Below, in pieces: positions 36,622 to 45,685 of a DNA stretch of 64,000 nucleotides (the stretch's first letter is position 1; every line of letters begins with the position of its first letter). Position numbers and translations under genes: made by a program. Source of the stretch: Deinococcus cellulosilyticus NBRC 106333 = KACC 11606 (lineage in GTDB: Bacteria; Deinococcota; Deinococci; Deinococcales; Deinococcaceae); assembly GCF_007990775.1 (NCBI RefSeq), contig NZ_BJXB01000017.1, positions 62,001-126,000 on the forward strand. Direction: 5' to 3'. The notes under the pieces are model-generated. The model was not told where the DNA came from. It made no database searches and was given only the letters and a program-made list of their open reading frames with translations.

Positions 36622-37767
36622 ATGCTTTCCCGAGACCAGTTGCTTCAGGCGGCCGAAACCTATGGCACGCCCCTCTATGTGTATGATGCCCGTGTGCTGG
36701 ATGACCGCATCCAGCGTGCAGTTCAGGCTTTTCAGGGTGCAAGGATTTTCTTTGCCATGAAGGCCAACTCCAACCTGCACCTCCTGCGCCGCATGAAGGA
36801 GCAGGGTCTGGGCTTTGAAGTGGTCTCTTACGGAGAACTCCGCAAGGCACTGCATGCAGGTGTGCCTGGAGACCGCATCCTGGTCAATGGACCTGCAAAA
36901 ACACCCGAGGAGTATGCCCTGGGGCAAGAGGTCGGAGCGACCTTCATCCTGGACCGTCTGGATGAGTGCCACTTTCTGAATCCAGGGGCAAAAGTGATTG
37001 TTCGGGTGAACCCTGAGCTGCACGTTTCCACCCACTCACACCTTGCCACGGGTGAGGCACACTCCAAATTCGGGGTTCCCCTCGGGCATGCGACTGAAGC
37101 ACTGCAACAGGCCCGCAACGCAGGGCTCAACGTAAGGGGATTGCACCTGCACATCGGCAGTGCGATCCAGAACCCTGAAGACTTCCGTGAAGCTTTCGAG
37201 AAAGTCGCCCATCTGGCAGATGAGGTCGGGCATCTCGAAGTCCTGGATGTGGGAGGTGGATGGGGCCTGAATGCCGATCTGGAGGGCATTGCGAAAATCG
37301 CATTTGAGGCTGCACAGTCTTTCGGGGCTGAACTCTGGGTGGAGCCCGGGCGCTTTCTGGTCTCTGAAAGTGGGGTCCTGCTGACCCGGGTGGTGGGCAC
37401 CAAAGAAACCGCCCGAAAATTCATCCTGCTGGATGCTGGCATGACCGAAATCCTCAGGCCCATGCTGTATGGGGCACAGCATCCTTTGCAGCCTCTCTGG
37501 GAGAGCAAACAGACCGACCACTATGACCTGGCTGGTCCTGCCTGTGAAAGTGGCGACCTGCTGGCCCGAAATGTCGAACTTCCTGTGCCAACCCGAGGGG
37601 ATGTGCTTGTGCTGGAACAGGCCGGAGCCTACGGAGCAGTGATGTCCAGCACCTACCTGACCCGACCCCGACCCGCTGAAGTCATGTGGGACGGCGAATT
37701 CAGGGTCATCCGGCAAAGGGAAAACCTGGAAAGGCTCTGGGAGTTGGAACTCGCCGCAGAATCCTGA
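36622..37767 (+). CDS. lysA: Diaminopimelate decarboxylase
   Basis: PLP enzyme making lysine from meso-diaminopimelate. 381 residues: Schiff-base K47 in FAMKANSN, HLHIGSAIQ, the phosphate loop DVGGGWG, VEPGRFLVSESG, CESGDLLA (active-site Cys/Glu from the partner subunit) and the C-terminal YGAVMSSTYLTRPRP. A TAGAAT box (36610-36615) ends 6 nt before ATG 36622, so the mRNA is probably leaderless; GTG 36616 would overlap that spacing. It stands alone. Confidence 0.95.
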   Translation: MLSRDQLLQAAETYGTPLYVYDARVLDDRIQRAVQAFQGARIFFAMKANSNLHLLRRMKEQGLGFEVVSYGELRKALHAGVPGDRILVNGPAKTPEEYALGQEVGATFILDRLDECHFLNPGAKVIVRVNPELHVSTHSHLATGEAHSKFGVPLGHATEALQQARNAGLNVRGLHLHIGSAIQNPEDFREAFEKVAHLADEVGHLEVLDVGGGWGLNADLEGIAKIAFEAAQSFGAELWVEPGRFLVSESGVLLTRVVGTKETARKFILLDAGMTEILRPMLYGAQHPLQPLWESKQTDHYDLAGPACESGDLLARNVELPVPTRGDVLVLEQAGAYGAVMSSTYLTRPRPAEVMWDGEFRVIRQRENLERLWELELAAES

Positions 37768-37768
37768 G

Positions 37769-38299
37769 TCAGTCCAGTTGCCTGATGTGATCCGACAGGG
37801 CCTGCCAGTGCTCGATGTTGAAGTGGGAGTCGGCCAGAGGGCTGGTGGAGGGCAAGACGAACACCTCTGCCCCCTCAAACTTTTCTGGTTGCAGACCAAA
37901 ATTCAGTTTCTTCTTCTGCAGGCCTTCCTGGGCTGCTCTTTTGCTGGTGAAGGCAATGACCCTGGGCCTGTAGGTCTGGATTTTGGTCTGCAGTTCGTCC
38001 GGGGTGAAGCCTTCTGCAGGCAGCACAGAATCGATCCCTGAGTGCCTCTTGCACACATCTGTGAGCCCAATTCCGTATTGCGGAAGCTCCGGAAACTCCT
38101 GGGGTTTCATCTTTCTAGGGATGAGCCCCACCTGATGCAGCACCCTCCAGAATTTGTTCTGGGGATTGGCGTAGTAGGCTTTTGCGGCTGCGGAGGTTTT
38201 GCTGGGGGCCGTGCCACAGAACACCAGTTTCAGGCCAGGCTGCAGCACATCAGGAACAATGTATTCCTCCTGGGGCAGGTCAAAATGAGGTTCAGTCAT
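37769..38299 (-). CDS. mug: G/U mismatch-specific DNA glycosylase (Mug/TDG family)
   Basis: Excises uracil or thymine from G mismatches in base-excision repair. 176 residues of UDG family 2: motif 1 VFCGTAPSKTSA (GTAPS form, Asn replaced by the family's weaker residues), YYANPQNKFW, the GIGLTDVCKR loop, and motif 2 LPSTSPLADSHFN. The gene is converged on by lysA, with 1 nt between the two ends. ATG 38299 starts it. Confidence 0.93.
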   Translation of the reverse strand: MTEPHFDLPQEEYIVPDVLQPGLKLVFCGTAPSKTSAAAKAYYANPQNKFWRVLHQVGLIPRKMKPQEFPELPQYGIGLTDVCKRHSGIDSVLPAEGFTPDELQTKIQTYRPRVIAFTSKRAAQEGLQKKKLNFGLQPEKFEGAEVFVLPSTSPLADSHFNIEHWQALSDHIRQLD

Positions 38300-38359
38300 G
38301 GTCCCACCCTAGAGCATCAGGCTGAAAAGAGCTGCCTGTGCAGTTAAAGAGGCATTAAG

Positions 38360-38383
38360 ACGAAAGCAGGGGTTGCCCCCTGC
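38360..38383 (-). terminator. Terminator after the sulfite-oxidase-like gene
   Basis: Minus-strand GCAGGGG / CCCCTGC stem with a 4-nt loop, then TTTCGTCTT. Confidence 0.65.
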
Positions 38384-38391
38384 CCTTCTTC

Positions 38392-38985
<594 letters not shown>

Positions 38986-39064
38986 TCATGAACCTCCAAA
39001 GCATGAGGACCCCAGAACAGAGCTGAGGTGAGACAGATACGCACCACACCTCAAAAAAGTTCAG

Positions 39065-39142
39065 ACAGGTCTCCTCTACAGGGTAAGCCTCCTGTGTTAC
39101 TCGATACGTGCTCATGCTTACCCTGTGACAGAGGACCTGTCA
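39065..39142. repeat. Long imperfect inverted repeat, about 25-nt arms
   Basis: The left arm 39065-39089 and right arm 39117-39142 share, in inverted sense, GACAGGT, a CCTCT core and CAGGGTAAGC, with a 27-nt loop. It lies about 100 nt upstream of the DUF4032 gene. Too short for a transposon with a gene; it could be a MITE-like insertion or an RNA hairpin. Confidence 0.7.
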
Positions 39143-39160
39143 CGGCACTGATATATTTCG

Positions 39161-39166
39161 CTACAA
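39161..39166 (+). promoter_or_regulatory. Possible -10 box of the DUF4032 gene
   Basis: TACAAT, about 78 nt before ATG 39244. The -35 region is weak (TGTCAC at 18 bp). Two small hairpins (GGTTC/GAACC, TTGCC/GGCAA) lie in the leader. Confidence 0.45.
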
Positions 39167-39243
39167 TGGAGACATAAGGTTCATTGGACACCAACGAACC
39201 TGGATTGACTTTGCCCTTGCGTCAGGCAAAGGAGGAGGTGAGC

Positions 39244-40155
39244 ATGTACGCCAACACAACCGCAACACAAGAAATCGAAGAAGCCAAGCGGCAGGCACTG
39301 CTCAACAACATTCTGGCCACTCTGCGTGGGGAGGACAATCACCTGATCCCCTTCGAGTGGGTACGCTTCTTAAACCCGCGTGGAGAACATTATATCGGAA
39401 CCCAGACCATTTTGGTAGATCAAATCATCGGCTCTGTCGACAGATACGACGAGTTCGACCAACACTTTCTGCCCCTGACCCACCACCTCGATGAGCGCTG
39501 GGTCGCCATCCGCAAAGCCCAGATTGAAGGCAAAGAACTTCCGCCCATTCAGGTGTACAAGGTCGGAGAAGGGTATTTTGTCAAAGACGGCAACCACCGG
39601 GTCAGTGTCGCCAAAAGCACCCACCAGAAGTACATCGATGCTGAAGTGATTGAACTTGATGTCAACATCACCCCCCATCCCGGTGAGTCCCTGAAAGACA
39701 TGATCATCCGCTCTGAACGGGTGGAATTCTACCGGACCACCCAGCTTGATGAACTGCGCCCCAACCATGCCGAGATTGACTTCACCACACCGGGCCGTTA
39801 TGACATCCTGCTGGAACACATCCGCACCCGGCAATACTACCTGGGCATCCAGGAGCAGCGGGAGGTCAGCTGGGAAGAGGCTGTGGGCTCCTGGTACGAC
39901 AAACTCTACTGGCATGTGGTGCGCAACCTGCGCAAACACAATGTGCTGGGCAAGTTTCCTGGCCGCACCGAAGCGGACATCTATCTGTGGATCATGGACC
40001 ACCGCTACTTCCTGACCGAACAACTGGGTCATGATGTGGGCAGTGAGTATGCCACGCTGAACTTCAAGGACCACTTCCGTCCGCACTGGTGGGAGCGCCT
40101 GGGCCAGCGGATGCAGCTCCTGCGCAAGAAGATTGTTCCTTCCCCTCAGGTTTAA
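39244..40155 (+). CDS. DUF4032 protein with ParB-like N-terminal domain
   Basis: 303 residues, start ATG 39244 after AGGAGGTGAGC. Residues 60-140 resemble a ParB/sulfiredoxin-like nuclease fold (WVAIRKAQIEGKELPPIQVYKVGEGYFVKDGNHRVSVAKS, with the GNHR motif). The rest matches DUF4032 (WYDKLYWHVVRNLRKHNVLGKFPGRTEADIYLWIMDHRYFL, then NFKDHFRP). The family is common in Deinococcus and actinobacteria, and its role is unknown. The acidic-aromatic C-terminal domain has no membrane segment. A terminator follows and overlaps the end of the MerR gene. Confidence 0.85.
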   Translation: MYANTTATQEIEEAKRQALLNNILATLRGEDNHLIPFEWVRFLNPRGEHYIGTQTILVDQIIGSVDRYDEFDQHFLPLTHHLDERWVAIRKAQIEGKELPPIQVYKVGEGYFVKDGNHRVSVAKSTHQKYIDAEVIELDVNITPHPGESLKDMIIRSERVEFYRTTQLDELRPNHAEIDFTTPGRYDILLEHIRTRQYYLGIQEQREVSWEEAVGSWYDKLYWHVVRNLRKHNVLGKFPGRTEADIYLWIMDHRYFLTEQLGHDVGSEYATLNFKDHFRPHWWERLGQRMQLLRKKIVPSPQV

Positions 40156-40172
40156 ATGGATGTGCCTCTCCT

Positions 40173-40201
40173 CCCGGATCTCACAGAAGGTCCGGGTTTT
40201 T
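40173..40201 (+). terminator. Terminator of the DUF4032 gene
   Basis: Stem CCCGGA / TCCGGG followed by TTTTT, partly inside the 3' end of the convergent MerR gene. Confidence 0.8.
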
Positions 40202-41149
40202 CATGGCCGTTTCCAGCCCTGCCAGCACCCACTCCAGTCCAGACTGGATCTGCGGAACAGGTTGCCCATGCATGAGGGCCACCAGTTCCCAGTACCGGGC
40301 AACACTGGGATGGGCTGTGGTTTGCAGGTGGTTGTGCCACCACCTCAGGAACTGTGGGGTATAAGACTGGTTCAGGGCTTCTGCACAGGGCCTGGAAAAG
40401 GCCGCGATCAGGCTCTGGCCTTCTGAACTTTCTGGTGCAACGCCCTTTTCTGCGGCATCCACAGCCTGATCAAAAATGATCCCCATCTCGAAGGTGTGGG
40501 TCTGCACCGAGTCACTGTTTACAGCATGTTGCCAGAAGGGCTCCACCTGTGCCCGGATGGCCCTCTGGAAGGTGGGGTCCTGCACCAGTCGGGTGAGCTC
40601 CAGCCATGCGGACAGCTGGGCCGGAGTGGCTTCTGCTGGAAGTTCGGCTCCTGCAGTGGCCCAGAATTCAGGCCACCATTCTGGATCAACCCCCAGCCCT
40701 CCAAAAGTGGATTTGAGGTGACGGGATAGCAGGTTTTCCCTTTCCTGATGGGAGAGCCTGGCCTGCTGCATCAGTTCGGCAAATTCATGCACTGTGGTGT
40801 GCTGTTTCAGGGCAGCCTGAAGCACTGCCTGTTGCCTCACCAGGGCCTGCATCTGGACCTGCACGGTTTGCAATTGAAGCTGCACCAGGGCCTGAAAATC
40901 CGTCTGCTGCTCCAGCAGTTCCCGGATGCTCTGCAAACTGAAGTCGGCTTCCCTCAGGGTGCGAATCAGCTGCAGTCTGGGAAGGCTGTCTGCATTGAAA
41001 TAGCGGTAACGGCTGTCGGCGATGTGGGCTGGAGGGAGCAAGCCTTCATCTGCATAAAACCGCAGGGTTTTGATGGGAAGGCCAGCCAGCTTTGACAGTT
41101 CACCAATGCTGTACAGCAGCTCCTCTGATTGTTGCAGTTGACTCTCCAT
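40181..41149 (-). CDS. MerR-family transcriptional regulator
   Basis: 322 residues. The N-terminal winged helix has YSIGELSKLAGLPIKTLRFYADEGLLPPA and RYRYFNADSLPRLQLIRTLREADFSLQSIRELL, then a long coiled-coil (residues about 75-130). The C-terminal 170 residues form a helical effector-binding domain with no metal-site cysteines, so it may sense an organic ligand like TipA-type proteins. Its ATG 41149 lies inside the dyad that forms the spacer of the divergent oxidoreductase promoter, which fits autoregulation. Confidence 0.92.
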   Translation of the reverse strand: MESQLQQSEELLYSIGELSKLAGLPIKTLRFYADEGLLPPAHIADSRYRYFNADSLPRLQLIRTLREADFSLQSIRELLEQQTDFQALVQLQLQTVQVQMQALVRQQAVLQAALKQHTTVHEFAELMQQARLSHQERENLLSRHLKSTFGGLGVDPEWWPEFWATAGAELPAEATPAQLSAWLELTRLVQDPTFQRAIRAQVEPFWQHAVNSDSVQTHTFEMGIIFDQAVDAAEKGVAPESSEGQSLIAAFSRPCAEALNQSYTPQFLRWWHNHLQTTAHPSVARYWELVALMHGQPVPQIQSGLEWVLAGLETAMKNPDLL

Positions 41150-41168
41150 TTACTGGAGAGTCTAGCAT
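41138..41168 (+). promoter_or_regulatory. MerR-type promoter with 19-bp spacer and operator dyad
   Basis: TTGACT (41138-41143), a 19-bp spacer, TAGCAT (41163-41168). The spacer holds the perfect dyad GACTCTCC-N7-GGAGAGTC (41140-41162). Overlong 19-bp spacers are the hallmark of MerR-activated promoters. It drives the oxidoreductase at 41185 and overlaps the MerR start. Confidence 0.9.
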
Positions 41169-41184
41169 GAAAACAGGAGGCAAC

Positions 41185-42120
41185 ATGAACCACGCAGTGC
41201 ACACTGCACCCCAGGCCACAGGCCATTTGATTTTAAAGTCCATCGAAACACCAGAACTGCAACCCCATGAAGCACAGGTCCAGGTCGAGCACATCTCGAT
41301 CAATCGAGGTGAAGCCTTTGTGGCCCAGTTTGCTCCAGAAGGTCTGCAGCTGGGCTGGGATTTTTCAGGAAAAGTGGTGGAAGCCGCTGCAGATGGCAGT
41401 GGTCCAAAAGCAGGGACCCGGGTGATGGGTCTGCTGCCCATGGGGGCCTGGGCCAGATTTCTGGCGGTTCCAGCCCTGCAGCTCTGCGAAGTTCCGGAAA
41501 GCATTTCCCTGCAACAGGCCGCAGCTCTGCCCGTCGCAGGCCTGACCGCCCACTTCAGCCTGCAGAAAGCCGGAAACTTACAACAGAAGAAAGTGCTGGT
41601 CACCGGGGCGACAGGAGGCGTGGGTCATCTTGCAGTGCAACTTGCCCACCTGGGCGGAGCTGAGGTCACCGCCCAGATCCGCAATCCAGAGCAGGCCCTG
41701 TGGGTTGAGCAGCTTGGCGCAACCCATGTCCTCACAGGTGACCCTGCATCCTGGGCAGAATCCGGCCCGTTTGATGTGATTGTCGATGGCGTGGGAGGTG
41801 AGGGGTTCGCTGTCCTCCCTGCACTTCTGGCCAGAGACGGAATGTTGATCTGTTACGGTGCAAGTGCAGGCAATCCTGTTCAGCTGAACCTGATGCCATT
41901 CACCATGACTGGAGGCCTGTCCTTGCAGGGGATTGCCCTCTTTCAGGAGTTGCAGAGGGAAGATCCAGCAACAGTCCTGGCCTTCCTCATCCAGCAGGTA
42001 GCGGCAGAAAAACTGAAAGTGCGGATTGAAAAAGAGGCCAGCTGGACAGAAATGGGCTCCGTTGCAGAAGACCTTCTGGCCCGCAAGTTCTCAGGGAAGG
42101 CCATCTTGAAAGTGGAGTGA
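41185..42120 (+). CDS. Zinc-independent MDR oxidoreductase (quinone reductase-like)
   Basis: 311 residues of the medium-chain dehydrogenase/reductase superfamily: GroES-like N-terminal domain (VEHISINRGEAF, GWDFSGKVVE, GTRVMGLLPMGAWA), NADPH site VLVTGATGGVGHLAVQLAHLGGA, then DVIVDGVGGE. Zinc ligands are absent, as in NADPH:quinone and crotonyl-type reductases. AGGAGGCAAC precedes ATG 41185. The divergent MerR and the 19-bp promoter imply induction by a substrate or stressor that the MerR protein senses. Confidence 0.92.
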   Translation: MNHAVHTAPQATGHLILKSIETPELQPHEAQVQVEHISINRGEAFVAQFAPEGLQLGWDFSGKVVEAAADGSGPKAGTRVMGLLPMGAWARFLAVPALQLCEVPESISLQQAAALPVAGLTAHFSLQKAGNLQQKKVLVTGATGGVGHLAVQLAHLGGAEVTAQIRNPEQALWVEQLGATHVLTGDPASWAESGPFDVIVDGVGGEGFAVLPALLARDGMLICYGASAGNPVQLNLMPFTMTGGLSLQGIALFQELQREDPATVLAFLIQQVAAEKLKVRIEKEASWTEMGSVAEDLLARKFSGKAILKVE

Positions 42121-42131
42121 TTCCAGACATC

Positions 42132-42170
42132 AAAAAACCCGCCCTGAATCGAGCTGGGCGGGTTTTGTTT
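42132..42170. terminator. Bidirectional terminator
   Basis: Stem AAAACCCGCCC / GGGCGGGTTTT with TTTTGTTTTT on the plus side and TTTTTT on the minus side, between convergent oxidoreductase and VanW genes. Confidence 0.9.
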
Positions 42171-42187
42171 TTGAGATCGAATCAGAC

Positions 42188-43894
42188 TCAGCGGGCAGGA
42201 CCCACAGCAAACACAGCCTGCCAGGGTTTGTAATTGCTGCTGATGGTGTCCTTGCGGGTGCCCTTGCTGTCCGTGATCGTGCGGGTCACCTGCACGTTGT
42301 ATCCATCCACCGCCCAGTCCACCTGTTTGCGCTGCCCGGGGGCAAGGCTGGAATCATAAATGGTCTTTGAAGGTGGGTGAGGGGTGCGGGAAAGAACCAC
42401 CGCATCGGAAACCGTGACCTTGCGCTTCACGGGAATCCCGTAGAGGTTGACGGTCAGGGTGCCTTTCTCCATGTCGGTGATGGTGCGAACCAGAATGGGG
42501 GCACCCGTATCGTTTTTCATCTTCAGGTCAACTCCAGGCTGATACACTGCTGCTTCAAAGCCCATGTGTGGAGCGTACCAGTGCACCCAGTAAGCGTGCT
42601 GGTTGCGTTCCACAATGGGCAGGCCTGCTTTGTACATGCTGCGGAAGGTGGTGGTGGACACCTGACACACTCCCCCACCCACGCCTTCCACGGTGCGGCC
42701 CCCACTGATCACCAGTGCGCCCACATAACCGTTCTCTGGAGAAATCTCACCAATGGCATCATTGAAGCTGAAAACCTGATCTGGAGCAATCACATGGCCG
42801 TCCAGTGCTGCAGCAGCCACCTTCACGTTGGTGGAGCGCTCACGGCTGGACCCCTTGAAGGTGCTGGTTCCCGTGGAGATCAGTTTCAATGCTTTGGGAT
42901 CAGGCAGATCTGCAATGGTCAGTGTCGGCTCCTGCACTTTCAGGGGAACTTCCACCTGAATCATCTCGGGTTTCAGCACCATGTCGGACAGGGCCTGGGT
43001 GGCGGTTTTCTGATCAACGCTGTACCCGGTCTTCTCAGGGACGGTTTTGATCTGGCCTTTCACGAAGCGGAAACTGGCATTCTGGGCAGCCTGACCAATC
43101 AGGCCATCAAGTTTCTGCACGGCCCGCTGGATGCCTTTGGGGTCCAGTTCCAGTTTGTCCGCCCGCACCCAGAAGAGGTCAGCAACGGTGTTGACGTTCA
43201 GGGTCGTTGGGCGCTCTTTGCCTGCAGGGGTCACACCAATCACAGTGATGGGCCTCAGGACCAGATTGGCCTGATCCACCAGGGGTTTCAGGCTCTCTCT
43301 GGTGACCGCAGCACGGGTGGTCTTGATGGGGATCTCCAGGCTGGTCAGGGCAGGGTTGCTGCTGTAGGTGCTCAGGACCGAGGTCACATCGGCTGCCTGA
43401 CCGGGTTTGTCCGCCTGAATCACGTATTTTCCATTCTGGTAAATGGCTTTTGCAGGCACAGGCTTGCCATCCAGCGTCCTGGACCACTGGTCCAGCTGTT
43501 TTTTCAGGACGGTGCTGTTCACAGAGACCACCCAGCTGGCGCTCTGGGTGTCTTTTTTCCAGCCAAAACGGTACTGCACTTTCTCAAAAGCCCCACGCTG
43601 CTGGCCCAGCTCAAAAGCAGATTTGGCAGTCTCCTCGTAATTGAGGTTCCAGCCCAGTTGCGTTGCTGGAACGGTGAAGGTGCGGTCTGCAAGTTTCACG
43701 GTGACCGTTGGGGCCTTCAGGGGGGCCGATTTCAGGGCCGCAATGGCCTCTGAGAAGGTCATTTCACTCAGGTCGAGGTTGCCGACCTGGATTTTTTTCT
43801 CAATTCGCTCCGAGTCCTGCATGGAGTAGGCCCACACCAGGGGTGTGGCCACCACAAAAGCGATCGGAACGATGTACATCAGGGGTCGTTTCAT
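42188..43894 (-). CDS. VanW-family protein with peptidoglycan-binding-like repeats
   Basis: 568 residues. A membrane anchor (MYIVPIAFVVATPLVWAYSM) is followed by a YoaR-type region (SEAIAALKSAPLKAP..VTVKLADRTFTVPATQLGW), two similar repeats with VNTVADLFWVRADKLELD, and a VanW domain (residues about 355-490: FSFNDAIGEISPENGYVGALVISGGRTVEGVGGGVCQVSTTTF, then HAYWVHWYAPHMGFEAAVY). A G5-like end follows. VanW genes accompany vancomycin resistance in some species, but the family is wide and its role unproven. ATG 43894 lies 59 nt downstream of meaB. Confidence 0.88.
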   Translation of the reverse strand: MKRPLMYIVPIAFVVATPLVWAYSMQDSERIEKKIQVGNLDLSEMTFSEAIAALKSAPLKAPTVTVKLADRTFTVPATQLGWNLNYEETAKSAFELGQQRGAFEKVQYRFGWKKDTQSASWVVSVNSTVLKKQLDQWSRTLDGKPVPAKAIYQNGKYVIQADKPGQAADVTSVLSTYSSNPALTSLEIPIKTTRAAVTRESLKPLVDQANLVLRPITVIGVTPAGKERPTTLNVNTVADLFWVRADKLELDPKGIQRAVQKLDGLIGQAAQNASFRFVKGQIKTVPEKTGYSVDQKTATQALSDMVLKPEMIQVEVPLKVQEPTLTIADLPDPKALKLISTGTSTFKGSSRERSTNVKVAAAALDGHVIAPDQVFSFNDAIGEISPENGYVGALVISGGRTVEGVGGGVCQVSTTTFRSMYKAGLPIVERNQHAYWVHWYAPHMGFEAAVYQPGVDLKMKNDTGAPILVRTITDMEKGTLTVNLYGIPVKRKVTVSDAVVLSRTPHPPSKTIYDSSLAPGQRKQVDWAVDGYNVQVTRTITDSKGTRKDTISSNYKPWQAVFAVGPAR

Positions 43895-43953
43895 CCGAAT
43901 CACAGTGTAACAAGACCGTATACAGTTTTTGGTAAGCAAAATCAGGTACTTGT

Positions 43954-44835
43954 TTAGAACAAGGACAGAAACAGTTCATGCAGTGAGCGTTTTCCAGAAA
44001 GCACCTCAGGAAGCTGGTTTTCAGCATCTTTCAGACGGCCCTGTGCCCAGTCTTCCAGCAGGCTGCGAAGCTCAAACCTGAGGCGGTGAAGCCTGCGTTC
44101 CCTTAATCCTTCTTCACCAAGGTGGTCCCGGTGGTCCTGCAGGGCCTGCAGCAACTCAGCAATACCCTCCCCTTTCTGGGCATTGGTTTTCACGGCAGGA
44201 GGCATCCAGTCGGGAGTGATGCCCAGTGTCACCGTGGCATGCAGCTCCCGCACCACCCTGTCTGCACCGGGCAGGTCACACTTGTTGACCACAAAAATGT
44301 CTGCAATCTCCATGACCCCTGCTTTGAAAGCTTGCACTGCATCCCCCTGATTCGGGGTCAGAACCAGCACAGTGTGGTCGGCAATGCTGGCGATGTCCAC
44401 CTCACTCTGGCCCACCCCCACCGTCTCGATCAGGATCACATCAAAACCGAAAGCCTCCAGTGCAGAGAGCACCTGCAGGGTCTTGCTGGACACCCCTCCG
44501 AGTGCTCCACGGGACGCCAGACTGCGGATGAACACCCCACTGTCCAGCGCGTGCCTGCTCATCCGGATGCGGTCTCCGAGGATGGCTCCCCCGGTGAAAG
44601 GGCTGCTGGGATCAACAGCAATCACCGCCACCCGCAAATCAAGATTCCTCAGTTCCTGAATGATCTGGTCGGTGAGGGTGCTCTTGCCACTGCCGGGACT
44701 TCCAGTGATTCCGATCACCCGGGCTGTTCTGGGCAATTGCCGGAGTTCCTCTGGAAAATCCTCCCCGGATTCCAGCAGGGTGATGATGCGTGCGAGGGCC
44801 CTGGGATCGCCCCCCTTGAAACGTTCAATCAACAT
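43954..44835 (-). CDS. meaB: MeaB/ArgK-like GTPase
   Basis: A G3E P-loop GTPase that protects methylmalonyl-CoA mutase and gates its B12 cofactor. 293 residues: Walker A GITGSPGSGKST, Asp-rich VDPSSPFTGGAILGDRIRM (base-stacking loop), switch LIETVGVGQSEVDIA, NKCD specificity motif in FVVNKCDLPGADR. No mutase gene is in the window. ATG 44835. The VanW gene follows. Confidence 0.92.
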   Translation of the reverse strand: MLIERFKGGDPRALARIITLLESGEDFPEELRQLPRTARVIGITGSPGSGKSTLTDQIIQELRNLDLRVAVIAVDPSSPFTGGAILGDRIRMSRHALDSGVFIRSLASRGALGGVSSKTLQVLSALEAFGFDVILIETVGVGQSEVDIASIADHTVLVLTPNQGDAVQAFKAGVMEIADIFVVNKCDLPGADRVVRELHATVTLGITPDWMPPAVKTNAQKGEGIAELLQALQDHRDHLGEEGLRERRLHRLRFELRSLLEDWAQGRLKDAENQLPEVLSGKRSLHELFLSLF

Positions 44836-44860
44836 GGCTGACCCAAGATAACATTCAGAG

Positions 44861-44981
44861 TGGACAAGTTTACAGTGGACAGTTCACATCGCACCCAACC
44901 CTGAACTTCACTTCCCTCAAAAAAGAAAAAGCAGGACGCATCTCCTGCCTCTTCTGTCAACTGTAAACTGTGAACTGTAAA
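44861..44981. repeat. Period-7 repeat element CTGTNAA with inverted arms
   Basis: Right arm CTGTCAA CTGTAAA CTGTGAA CTGTAAA (44954-44981), four perfect 7-nt units. Left arm GGACAAG TTTACAG TGGACAG TTCACAT (44861-44889). A 65-nt spacer with a CAGGA/TCCTG hairpin separates them, between meaB and the phosphatase gene. Confidence 0.8.
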
Positions 44982-44983
44982 CC

Positions 44984-45685
44984 CTACGGCACCTGCACGT
45001 CTTCGTCTTCTGGAGAGAGGTCCTCCAGATGGGCTGCATCGTTGAAGCTGAGCAGGCGTCCGCCACCAGAGTGCAACACGAAGCGGGTGATGCTGGTGTT
45101 GTCGATGGACAGTCTGGCCCACACATCCCGCAGTTCTCCACCGAGGGCAAGGCTGACCGCCACACGGACCACTCCCCCGTGGGTGACCACCATGACGCGG
45201 CCTCCCCGGTGTCGGTCCCGCAGGTCAAAGAAAGACCGGCTGACCCGTTCGTACAGGTCGGCCATGCTCTCCCCTCCGGGTCTGCGGGTGTTCCAGGGGT
45301 CCTGACCCAGGGCTTCCAGATAAGCTTTGTGCTGGACCTCTATGTCAGGGAGGTACAGGCCGCCGAGCTCACCCACGTCAATTTCACGCAGGCGGTCATC
45401 GGTCTGGATTTCAGGCTGTCCCTGCATCACAGCAGCAACCCCTCTGGCGGTGTCCATGGAACGGGTCAGGTCGCTGGAATAGATGGCATCCACCCTGACT
45501 CCCTCCAGACGGTCTGCAAGGGCCTGCACCTGCAATTTTCCGTGCTCCGATAGCGGAACATCGGTGTGGCCCTGGTAGCGGCGGATGGCATTCCAGGTGG
45601 TCTCGGCGTGACGGATCACCCAGAACTCCGTGAGTTCACTGTCCTCACGGAATCCGGTGGGTGGTGGGGGCACCCGTTTGGTCAC
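44984..45685 (-). CDS. Histidine phosphatase family protein (phosphoglycerate-mutase-like)
   Basis: 233 residues with the RHG-type motif FWVIRHAETTWNAIRRYQGHTDVPL (catalytic His in RHAET), SSDLTRSMDTA, EIDVGELGG and the second His in VMVVTHGGVVR. The substrate could be a sugar phosphate, nucleotide, or cobalamin-type phosphate; the fold does not decide. It starts with GTG at 45685 in GTGA, overlapping the purM stop, so it is translationally coupled to purM. Confidence 0.9.
   Translation of the reverse strand: MTKRVPPPPTGFREDSELTEFWVIRHAETTWNAIRRYQGHTDVPLSEHGKLQVQALADRLEGVRVDAIYSSDLTRSMDTARGVAAVMQGQPEIQTDDRLREIDVGELGGLYLPDIEVQHKAYLEALGQDPWNTRRPGGESMADLYERVSRSFFDLRDRHRGGRVMVVTHGGVVRVAVSLALGGELRDVWARLSIDNTSITRFVLHSGGGRLLSFNDAAHLEDLSPEDEDVQVP

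Noticed and set aside
36499..37035. 178-residue minus-strand frame over lysA
   Set aside because: It overlaps the leaderless promoter and coding start of lysA and has no ribosome-binding site or family.
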